The notes beneath the pieces are model-generated. The model was not told the DNA's origin. It was given only the letters and a program-made list of their open reading frames with translations, and searched no databases. A stretch of DNA of 16,308 bases, taken from assembly GCA_024196135.1 (NCBI GenBank), contig JAMQCK010000763.1, positions 1 through 16,308 on the forward strand. The letters are read 5' to 3'. The translations under genes and the position numbers were made by a program. The stretch is from Pleurotus ostreatus/Saccharomyces cerevisiae fusant. Its lineage: Eukaryota > Opisthokonta. Each line of letters opens with the position of its first letter. The first letter of the stretch is position 1. Shown here piece by piece: positions 8,581 through 16,308 of the stretch.

Positions 8581-10613
8581 ATGGGCAAGCGGGCCCCCGA
8601 CTCTGATTGCTCTGAATACGAAGGCGGAAATAGCTCAAGCTCTGACTATGTATCCAAACCAGTGCTCAACAAACGCAAGGCGAAGGCCGCCCCAAAGACG
8701 CGGACTAAGAAGGTCAAGGTTGGTTCTGAAGACAAATCGGAGACGCGCACCCTCTCTGTGCAGCACTCCTTCTCTATGCACAAGATAGACGACCCCGCGC
8801 CCATGCGCGCGGCACTTCTGGCCTGGTACGATGGCGTCAGCACCTCCCGCGGTATGCCCTGGAGAAAGCCCTTCAGACCAGAAGCTACACGCGACGAGCG
8901 AGCGCAACGTGCGTACGAGGTATGAATATCATCTTACTGGGCCGCACGTATCTGAGCAAGTTCTGCCGCCCAGGTATGGGTGTCCGAAATCATGCTTCAG
9001 CAGACGCAAGTTAGCACCGTCATTGCGTATTACAATAGGTGGATGGAAAAGTACGTACACCGAGCTCTGTCTCGAGCCGCTCGCTGATATTGGACCACCC
9101 GCAAGGTTTCCCACATTGGCCGACCTGGTATGTCGTATCGACCGCACATTTCTGAACGGTGTTGACCTTTTTTGGCAGGCGAAAGCAAATATCGACGACG
9201 TCAATGCCTCATGGAAAGGCCTGGGATACTATTCGAGGGCCAAACGTCTTCTTGAAGGCGCTCAGAAAGCCGTCAAAGATTACGGCGGTCAGCTGCCTGA
9301 CAATGCGAAGGAGATGCAAGCCAATATACCTGGTATCGGTCGCTATAGCGCGGGTGCAATTTGCTCTATCGCGTATGGTGAACGCGTCCCCGTGGTACGT
9401 ACATGGCCACCTCTTCAGGGCGGTCGTGGCGCTGAACTTCGCGCCTAGCTAGATGGGAATGTGCACCGCCTGATGAGCCGCGTCCTGGCGCTTCATGCGA
9501 ACCCCAAAGCCAAAGCGACACTGGACTTGCTGTGGACAGCTGCGGAAGCGATGGTAATGGTCCCGGAGCCGGGCATCGATGCGTACGTCAGCGCTTGTAC
9601 GCCTCGGTGTATGGCGCTCATCTGTCTGCATTCAGAAAAGGTCCCACGCAGCACGCCGGCGATATCAACCAGGCGTTGATAGAGCTGGGAAGTACCGTAT
9701 GCAAGGTTAAGGACCCCAACTGCGCGAGCTGTCCTATTTCGTCATGGTGTAAGGCGTACACGCGGGCCAGTCATAAGGTAAGGTTCCCGACGAGGTAGTC
9801 CCTGCATGGGCTCATCCTTCTGCAGGAGAAAGATATTGGGGATATAGAGGACCTATGTCAATTATGCGAGCCGCTTCCAGACGACACGAGTGTCACGATT
9901 TACCCCATGCGTGTAGAACGCAAGAAGGCGCGAGAGGAAGTCGACGCCGTCAACGTCATTGAGTGGCGGGGACATGATCCGGACCATAGATTTATCATGC
10001 TTGTCCGCCGACCTGAGAATGGTATCTTACCTCTCGCTATCAATCTCCTGGGCTCACTGACTGAGTACAATGTTTGTCATTTTTTTCAGGCCTCCTCGCC
10101 GGACTCTACGAATTTCCGACCATCGAGAACGTATCCGAGGACGCTTGCGCCAAAGGTCATACAGAGAAGCTTCTCAGCACGTACCTCAAGGATGGCGTGC
10201 TGCCAATGGAATCCGGTGAAGGCTCTGATGATCAACTTCGAGTTGTCTCCTCGCGCCCCAAGGGCGACGTCCTCCACATCTTTTCTCACGTCAGAAAGAC
10301 CTATCGCGTTACGCATGTCGTTATACAGGGTGGCGCCTCCCCACCTGTTCTCGCTGCGCGTGCATCCCAGGATCGACCCAGCGCGACGCCGAAGCCAGTC
10401 AAGAAAGGGAAGGCTAAAGGCAAGGCGAAGGGTGCCACCGCCTCGAGCGCGTCGGCGCCTGCAGACGGCCCGTCGGCCGTGTGGACAGAAATCGCGAAGG
10501 TTTCTGATGCGAAGTGAGTGGTCACCGGTGTCTACATTTGGGAATGCTTAACGCAACCGCGTAGCATCGGGACAGGCGTGGGGAAAATCTGGAGTCTGAT
10601 CTGGTCAGGCTAG
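8581..10613 (+). CDS. MYH1: Adenine DNA glycosylase, MutY/MUTYH family; stop codon supplied by a transposon end
   Basis: MutY removes adenine mispaired with 8-oxoguanine in base excision repair. The model is join(8581..8919, 8974..9050, 9106..9127, 9179..9394, 9449..9582, 9636..9777, 9826..10021, 10090..10513, 10565..10613), 532 aa, close to human MUTYH in length. Diagnostic motifs are [10 protein letters not shown] (catalytic Glu118), the helix-hairpin-helix [12 protein letters not shown] (196-207), LDGNVHR (catalytic Asp220), the iron-sulfur ligands Cys285, Cys292, Cys295 and Cys301 with C-x6-C-x2-C-x5-C spacing, the C-terminal Nudix-like domain with [10 protein letters not shown] (376-385), and the 8-oxoG-reading FSH loop (440-442). 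A Lys/Ala linker precedes the conserved end [16 protein letters not shown]. The Lys/Arg-rich N-terminus ([17 protein letters not shown]) is a likely nuclear signal. The TAG stop (10611-10613) is the first three bases of the hAT element. An in-frame ATG at 8440 would give 579 aa. Confidence 0.95.
10603..10610. repeat. hAT target-site duplication, left copy (GGTCAGGC)
   Basis: This 8-bp sequence is identical to the one immediately right of the element and lies in the last coding exon of MutY, reading (T)GG TCA GGC. Eight base pairs is the standard hAT target duplication length. Confidence 0.95.
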
Positions 10614-10627
10614 TGTTGCCGGAAGGC
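10611..10627 (+). repeat. Left terminal inverted repeat of the hAT element
   Basis: The 17 bases TAGTGTTGCCGGAAGGC exactly match the reverse complement of 14890-14906. The first three bases serve as the MutY stop codon. Confidence 0.95.
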
Positions 10628-10910
10628 AAGGCCGAGGCGAGGTCGAGGTGACGGATCCGGCGCCTCCATCAAAACTCGCCTTCGCATCACCTTCACCTTA
10701 CCTTCCCCATTTGTACCATCACCAAATGCAAGTCGCTCGTGAACCACATCTCTGGCAGCGATCTTCAAGTGGTCTCCCTCAAGTTCATCGACACCTCAGA
10801 GAGTCGCGCAAGCAGTCAGAACGAGGCTGAAATGCCTCATATCAAATAGCAGTATATAGTGACTTGGTGACGGTGTGTACCAGAGGCAGGAAGAATGTAA
10901 ATAGTATATA
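10614..10910. other. hAT left subterminal region, now the MutY 3' UTR
   Basis: The 297 bp lie between the MutY stop and the transposase stop, two convergent coding regions. The first 100 bp are rich in AAGGCAAGG, GAGGTGA and CACCTT(A/G)CC words shared with the right end. Both the MutY transcript and the transposase transcript must terminate in or around this DNA. No gene is seen. Confidence 0.6.
10683..10707 (+). repeat. Left copy of a subterminal inverted repeat
   Basis: These 25 bases, beginning CGCATCACCTTCACCTT, match the reverse complement of 14802-14826 at 23 of 25 positions. In hAT elements such motifs near the ends typically bind the transposase; that role is inferred here. Confidence 0.8.
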
Positions 10911-13900
10911 CTAGGATGAAGTGATTGCACTCGAAGAAACAGGAAGCTCGCGGGAGCTCGGGATCTGTAAGGTAGAACTAGAAGTATTAGAATGGTAAGA
11001 TGCCGAAACGAGCGAGTCAAGCTCGTCAGCTCGTCCGTCTGATATCATATCCTCTAGGAGTGACCTATCCATATCTATGACAGACAACTCCTGCTCTGTG
11101 CATAAAAGATCCGACATGAAATGGAGACGGTCACCACGAAATATGTACTTGAGGATTTGAAGTTGTTCCATCAATTTTGGGCTGAGATTGGCGCGTCGCA
11201 GGGCGTCGGTCTCCTTGCTCGACGAGAAAACACGCTCGCAGGGGACAGCCGAGGCTTGCACGGGCATAACATCGAGCGCGACGCGGTAGAGGTGCGGATA
11301 TTTAAGCTTGTTGATCTGTCATGTGGTGAATCGCTATAGGAAGGCAACTTGCATGCGACGAACCTGCCAGAAAGCGACGAGGTCGGCATTGACATAGGTC
11401 CTCGACTCGCGCTCCGCCTCTTCCCAAGCGAGAAGTTCCTCATCAATGATGCGCTCATCTTCCTTGCGCGCTTGCGCTTCTGCGTCAGGACCCGACGCCG
11501 CCGCATCCGCTGGATCAGATCCAATCGACGAGGCAGAGTTTGATTTAGAAAGCTTGTTGAAAAGGGTGTCGAAGCTGTTGAGCCCGGAGGCGAGATTCCT
11601 GGCTGCCGAGTTTGTTGCCACCGAGAACGTCGTGCGAGATGGTGCTGATGGAGTCGGCGGCGGGCCAGAAGCGGCCTCGGCACGCAGTTGTCGTCGATAA
11701 GCAAGCATCTAGGACACGATAAGCTCGGCAAAAAGGCGTAAATAACGAGACACGCACCGCTTCGCGAGTATACCGCCGCACGTCTTCGTAGTCGGAGGCT
11801 AAGAAGTAAGCAGACTCTCTAAACCACTTCAGCTTGGTGGTTGGGTTGATCGCTAGAACATGTCGTTCATCTCAATCACTGCAAAGTGGAGGTCCGAGGG
11901 AGGCTTACCCATCGCTAACGCGTACATCTTCGTGTACCTCGACTTGTTGAAGTATTCTTCAAGCTTCTCGATAGTGGCGTGGATCGCATGCGATAATTTT
12001 GGGATGGATTCTTCGCTGCCCGGGGTCATTAGGAAGCGAAGTCCGGTAATCAGCTTCTCGTAGAGCGGGAGGACAACAGACAGTGTCGGGGTTTGCTGTC
12101 CGGACACAATCTCTTGCACGGTGTTGAGAAATTGCAGGAATTTGCGAACATCAATAAGGGCGCGATAGGTCGCCTCGTCGAGCGCAAAGGGGGCGAGGTC
12201 CTTCTCTTGCTGAGGCGAATAGATAAATTCATTGACAGCCTATGTAAAATCAAGTCAGGGCGGGGAGGGGCGCGCTAATAAAAGAGACGTACCATGTACA
12301 GTTCCAAGAGGCGGTCAATCATAACGAGTGTCGATGACCAGCGTGTGTCGACGTCCCGAAGGAGGCCAACGATGCGGAGAATCTGCTGATTCTCTCCCCA
12401 CCCGCCCTTGCCGTTTTGCACCTTGATAGTCTTCTCGAAGGCCTCGCGACGCTGTCCTGAAGAGCGTACCGCATTGATGAGCTTGCGGGCCTTGGAAACG
12501 ACATCGGCTTTGAGGGCGTCTTGATATGCAATGTCCGACAGAAGCTCGAAAGCCATGCTCAGCCCATCTGGTTTAGCAAATGCGTCGTAGTCGTAGAGCG
12601 ACAGGTCGTGCAGCGCCTTGATTCCCGCCTTGACGGCGATGTTCACAACGTGAGGGAAGCACCTGAGGAATTAAAATGAGTAAAGAGTGCGAGTCTGGCA
12701 ATCAGTCTGCTCGGACGCACCGAATGCGATTTTCCTGGACATTGAAGGGGATATCGAGCTTTGTGAGCTCGTTCGCGACCTCGTCCATAAGTGTTCCATT
12801 GTTTGAGGCGTTGTCGAGGGTTATGGACGAAATCTAGGTAGAGAAAGTGGATTGTAGGTCGAAGGAAATTCGCGACCATTGCCGCGCTTGACGAGCAGGC
12901 AGACTCACCTTGTCGATGCAGCCAAGCTTCTTGACAATGGAGACGAATGCTTGCCCCATGTTCTCGCCGCTGTGCTTGCCTTGAAGGTGGTGAAAGGCGA
13001 CGAGTTGCGATTTGAGGACCTCCTGGCCCGCTGGGGTTGTATGGACGTAGTGGGCTGTTATTGCCAGATAGCTCTCTAGATTGATGCGCGACCATACGTC
13101 CATGGTAAATGCGATGCGCCCCGGCGAGTTCTGCCACAATATAAGCTCATATATCGCCGGGTCGGATGGCCTCGACTTACCTCCATCTCCACACGCATGC
13201 CCTCAAACTCCTTCTTGAAGCGCTCCTCGATAAGTTCCGTCATCTTCGTTCGATGAGGCAGGTCACTCTCGTCGATGTCCGGGTTGAGGTAGAATACGAA
13301 ATCCCGAAATTCTGGTGTGTCGACAACATTGATGGACTTCGCCGTAAGTTAGCTGAAGGAACAGCGTGCGAGACTCTGTAAAGCTTACCTGGTCATCTAC
13401 AGCAAGCCATCGCAGCAACTTATCGCGCATAACATTCCTATCGTACGGCAGGCTGTTGCGCGAGTGAACGGCGCCATCCTTCATCTGGTAAGGCTTGTCG
13501 TAGTCCTTGAGTGCGAGTTTGACGACCATATCGCGCCAAACGTGCTCGTGTTTGTCGACCATGTGCTTGCGAATCGTTTCGGTAAGTCCCTTCGTATTTG
13601 CCCATGATTTTGGCGAAGAGGTACTGGAAATGGACGGCGGGTTAGCTCGGGACTAGCAGCGAGGATATAATTAATACGCACGGACAAAGCCGACAAGCGA
13701 GACGCGTGTACTTCTCGGGAATTGGCCGCGTCCGCTCCCGGGCTTCCTCTACGGTCGGCAAAGCACATCCATTCTTCGGAGCGGTGCCCTGCACAAAGTA
13801 CCAGACATCAGTCGCGATGGCGTGGCGCCCAGGGTCCTTCGCGAGATGTGAGCCAGCGCATGTCGTGGGACGAGCGGGATTCGCTGGGGGCGTCGCCTTC

Positions 13901-14430
13901 GGAGGGACTGCAGTGGGTCCGACTCCATGCAATGTTGGGGCTGGTGTCGAAGTCGCTGCTGCCGGGCTGGGTGCGCCTCCCGTGGCTTCAGGGCGCGCGC
14001 GTTTCGAGGCTCGGGGCTGAGTTGTGCCACCTGCCGTTGTTGTCGAAGCCTTCCGCTTGCGCACCTCTTCCCTGTCGAGGTAGATAGATGCTGGTGGTCC
14101 AGGGTGCGGGGAGAGATTTGCCGCTGCCGTTGAGTCCCCGAGCGCAGTACGAACGAGAGGGGAGGCGTCAGAAGGCAAGAACTGAGTCGACGGACTGGCA
14201 GCATAGACGGAGGGGTGGACTTGCTGTGACGGAGGGGCGTACCAGGCGGAGGTGGCGGGATCCCAGAACTGATTCGGATATGCGTACGAATAAATCGGAT
14301 ATACAGATGGGGCAGGCGACGCTGCTGCCTGCGACATCCCACTGCTGAAGCTAGAAAACATCGCGGCGCTACAGGAGCACCTTGACCTATCCTGACAGGT
14401 GCAGGCAGTGGGCGGCGGATCAGATGGCAT
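10911..14430 (-). CDS. hAT transposase with BED zinc finger and C-terminal dimerisation domain
   Basis: This is the transposase expected to cut and reinsert the surrounding element. The model is join(10911..11315, 11364..11708, 11758..11852, 11909..12239, 12293..12662, 12721..12833, 12909..13130, 13181..13336, 13389..13623, 13682..14430), 1,006 aa, no internal stops and GT-AG introns throughout. In order: a Pro/Ser/Ala-rich N-terminus with a basic nuclear signal (RKRKAS and KRARPE); a BED-type finger (Cys246, Cys249, His270, His275); GRIAFTMDVWSR (first catalytic Asp391); GKHSGENMGQAF; SSITLDNASNN (second catalytic Asp461); the hAT C-x2-H motif CFPHVVNIA (493 onward); DVDTRWSSTL; and the C-terminal dimerisation region VQASAVPCERVFSSSKETD (Glu899 likely completes the DDE triad). 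The start at 14430 gives an N-terminal Cys cluster (CTCQDRSRCSC); the next Met, about 24 residues on, is an alternative. Everything needed for activity appears present. Confidence 0.95.
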
Positions 14431-14889
14431 GGATTTGAGGGCGGACGATGGGCGCCGCGGTTTTATGGCACCCGGGCGCCCGAAAACGTGGTATTCTCTG
14501 TTGAATCTTCAACAAAGCTGAGTGGCGATGCCCGTCGCGTCGAAACGTGACTCGCGCAGCAGTATAAAGCTACGCGGTCCTCATCTCGACCGGTGCTCGT
14601 CGCCCCCATCTCGCGCCACGGCATCAGGATCGGCGGCGTGGAGTCAATGAATGGCGGTTGCGGAGCCGGTGTCGATATATTGGTCGTTCTCGGCTTGAGA
14701 GGTGTTCAGAGGCGCTCTTCGTAGCAAGTACGGTCATATTATTGAAAGTATAAGAGGCGAAGTACAGTGCGGCTACATTTGGCATGAAGGCTGATGGAGG
14801 TGGGAAGGCAAGGTGGAGGTGATGCGACCTTGCCTGCCTAATTTGGAAGGGAAGGTGCCTTGCCTTCACCTCGGGCCGGAGGCGCCTCC
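14431..14889. other. hAT right subterminal region with transposase promoter
   Basis: This holds the 5' flank of the transposase gene and the right-end repeats. It contains a GC palindrome CGGGCGCCCG (14473-14482), a small dyad GTTGAA-TC-TTCAAC (14500-14513), and from about 14800 a cluster of AAGGCAAGG, CCTTGCCT and GAGGTGA words mirrored at the left end. No open frame here looks coding. The palindromes lie 40-85 bp upstream of the transposase ATG and could be promoter elements. Confidence 0.55.
14802..14826 (-). repeat. Right copy of the subterminal inverted repeat
   Basis: It begins GGGAAGGCAAGGTGGAGG on the plus strand and pairs in inverted orientation with 10683-10707, with two mismatches in 25. 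Confidence 0.8.
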
Positions 14890-14906
14890 GCCTTCCGGCA
14901 ACACTA
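14890..14906 (-). repeat. Right terminal inverted repeat of the hAT element
   Basis: The plus-strand sequence GCCTTCCGGCAACACTA is the exact reverse complement of the left terminal repeat. Confidence 0.95.
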
Positions 14907-14914
14907 GGTCAGGC
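14907..14914. repeat. hAT target-site duplication, right copy (GGTCAGGC)
   Basis: Identical to 10603-10610. It is followed at once by TGA (14915-14917), in the position where the MutY stop codon would lie if the element and one duplication copy were absent. Confidence 0.95.
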
Positions 14915-16308
14915 TGAATGGCGCGGCTCCGAGCGCTGCAAGCATCGAACCGGTCATTCTCAGGCGCGGCGTTGGGGTAATCTCGGGCCGTCGTTGTTGG
15001 TGTGCCTAGCGGGATGAGCGTGAGAGCTCGTATGTCTTCCACTGCCTCAGTTGACCGCCTCGATGGCCGTGAAATGACATTCTGGTTCTCACCCCTTCGC
15101 ACGGCGCGCCGCAGGGACGTCGCCGCGGCCGAAAGAGACGGCAATAACCTGCAGCATGCCACCCACATTCAAGCGGTTAAGGTTCCGGCATATATGTCTC
15201 TCTGACTGACAGACCGTCTAGCGCTAATTGCCGGGACAGCGAGCTAGCGAGTTACATGGAAAGGTGGAATGACATTGCTACCCTAATAACCGTGACGAGA
15301 CTTTTCTCGAGGTCGATGTATCTGCCTGATTAACCGCTATCGACTCGAAAGTGGTTCGACGTGCTTCCCAAGTAGCGTCCGACGGACTCGCGCGTCCTCC
15401 CCGATTCGACCGCTGATTTTTGTGCAGTCAATGGTGACTTCCGGACATCGTCAGGTGAGTCTTGCGTCTCCCATGCGATATCCTATTTGTGACTGACTTC
15501 TCTACTAGTAGCCGGCCCGCTACTGAATACTCAAGCGCGATATCACTCGAAGACTGTTAAGCGTCGGTCGACGTGTACAGGCAACACGCCAACTTGCAAT
15601 AGCAAACCGGCTTTGACGTTGCTTCGCTTTTTGCGAAGGGCCGCTGGTGCGCCGCTGATCGGTGAGTGCGCACTTAGAATCAGTAGACGATTGATTTCAC
15701 CCATCTCCATGGGCCCCCGTCGCGCATACAGGATTACAACGCAGAAGTCCGGCGGCTCTAATCTTGCCTTTGCTAGCTACGAATGCACCCCGCGAAGATT
15801 CGACTACGTACAATTGACAACCAAGTTGCGACCCACCTGACAGGCCTCTGAATAGTCTCTAGGTGAATGGCGGGAGAAGAAACCGTGCCTTCGCTCACTT
15901 CCAGGCTGAGATCTCGTCGCTCATCAGAATTGCCGAGGTTCCTCTCGCTCGGACCCCGGTCCAGCTGTGGAACATGCCCGGGATGTGCCTGTACACCTGA
16001 GAAGCTGTATCGGCGGCGCATCCAGTGTGTATCCAAGCAACTATACTAGCATTTGTAGGTGGTTTTGACGTCGGCGATTCCGTTGTTGTTCGTTTTCTCA
16101 CACGCTACAGGAGACGCGATTCAAACCGGCCTCTTTGCCACGCCAAATCAAGTCCACAAGGCTCGTTATTGTTTCCATCGAGCCATCGCACGATCCTTTG
16201 CAATCGGCTCCATCGATATCGAGCCAATCATTCTGGGCGCGAAGATAATCTATTTAGACTTTCGGAGATGTTTGGACCCTCAACCCAGGGGCGCAAATCA
16301 ACGGTCCC
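14915..16308. other. Displaced MutY 3' flank and unassigned DNA
   Basis: The first part is the original downstream sequence of MutY, now 4.3 kb away from it. No protein family or RNA gene is recognised across these 1.39 kb. Two weak candidates are worth recording. On the minus strand, an ATG at 15168 opens a 25-codon exon ended by a GTGAGA donor, with a 51-nt intron (15042-15092) and an in-frame continuation toward the hAT boundary. On the plus strand, 15428-15817 contains two phase-consistent GTGAGT-AG introns. From about 15840 to the right edge I see nothing coding. Base composition is less GC-rich than in the genes to the left, which fits decayed intergenic or old transposon sequence. Confidence 0.45.
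15428..15817 (+). CDS. Candidate 3' exons of an unrecognised gene
   Basis: Exons 15428-15454 (27 nt), 15509-15661 (153 nt) and 15732-15817 (86 nt, ending TGA) join in one open frame across introns 15455-15508 and 15662-15731. Both introns begin GTGAGT and end TAG or CAG, and the upstream boundary looks like a pyrimidine-rich acceptor (TTTTTGTGCAG). The encoded peptide is basic (KRRSTCTGN, LLRFLRRAAGAPLIG) with no recognised domain. No start exon was found, codon choice is not distinctive, and this may be chance or a gene remnant. Confidence 0.2.

Larger units (their letters stand above)
10611..14906 (-). mobile_element. Complete hAT-superfamily DNA transposon, 4,296 bp
   Basis: The element starts TAGTGTTGCC and ends GGCAACACTA, has 17-bp perfect terminal inverted repeats, and is flanked by identical 8-bp direct repeats (GGTCAGGC). 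Inside is one minus-strand gene with ten exons and an apparently intact hAT transposase, plus repeat-rich subterminal regions of about 300 bp (left) and 470 bp (right). Perfect repeats, a perfect target duplication and an unbroken transposase suggest recent insertion and possible autonomy. It sits precisely at the stop codon of the MutY gene, with its transposase convergent to MutY. Confidence 0.96.

Noticed and set aside
14563..14568. TATAAA on the plus strand near the right end of the transposon
   Set aside because: It faces away from the transposase gene, and no plus-strand gene follows it, so it is not convincing as a promoter.
10611..14906. Assigning the element to another superfamily (Mutator, PIF/Harbinger or Tc1)
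   Set aside because: The 8-bp target duplication, TAGTG tip, BED finger, C-x2-H motif and C-terminal dimerisation region together are specific to hAT. Tc1 and Harbinger elements duplicate 2-3 bp and Mutator 9-11 bp.
16105..16140. A tRNA B-box-like sequence on the minus strand (GGTTTGAATC)
   Set aside because: No T-stem pairing, no anticodon arm at the right distance and no acceptor stem could be built around it.
1..16308. CRISPR arrays, operons or other prokaryotic systems
   Set aside because: No spaced direct repeats were seen, and every confident gene is intron-rich and eukaryotic.

Overview
The window reads as nuclear DNA of a filamentous basidiomycete, most likely an Agaricomycete. Genes are densely split by roughly 44-110 nt introns with GTRNGT donors, coding DNA is GC-rich at third positions, and the gene set (secreted GH92 mannosidase, F-box/leucine-rich protein, hAT element) is usual for wood- or litter-decay fungi. 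No species can be named from the sequence alone. All gene models were spliced by hand; exon lengths sum to whole codons in each one except the F-box gene, which has an unresolved frame change.

Layout. 1-470: no confident gene, two short palindromes. 471-4648 (minus): GH92 alpha-mannosidase, 18 exons, 960 aa, with a 14-cysteine insert encoded by its own four-exon cassette. 4649-5282: divergent promoter region. 5283-6460 (plus): GPI12/PIG-L GlcNAc-PI de-N-acetylase, 4 exons, 321 aa. 6461-6745: convergent 3' spacer. 6746-8238 (minus): F-box protein, reading frame changes near 7410. 8239-8580: divergent promoter and leader region. 8581-10613 (plus): MutY-type adenine DNA glycosylase, 9 exons, 532 aa. 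10611-14906: complete 4,296-bp hAT DNA transposon with a 1,006-aa transposase on the minus strand. 14915-16308: the DNA that originally followed the MutY stop codon; no recognised gene, but some splice-like signals.

The most striking feature is where the hAT element landed. An 8-bp target duplication (GGTCAGGC, 10603-10610 and 14907-14914) brackets the element. The left copy supplies the last codons of MutY. The first three bases of the element (TAG) now form the MutY stop codon. On the far side the duplication is followed directly by TGA, which would have been the stop before insertion. The glycosylase protein is therefore unchanged while its whole 3' UTR has been replaced by transposon DNA.

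The genes do not form an obvious pathway. GH92 and GPI12 share a divergent promoter and both act on glycans, but one is probably secreted and the other sits at the ER. The F-box gene and the MutY gene form a second divergent pair.
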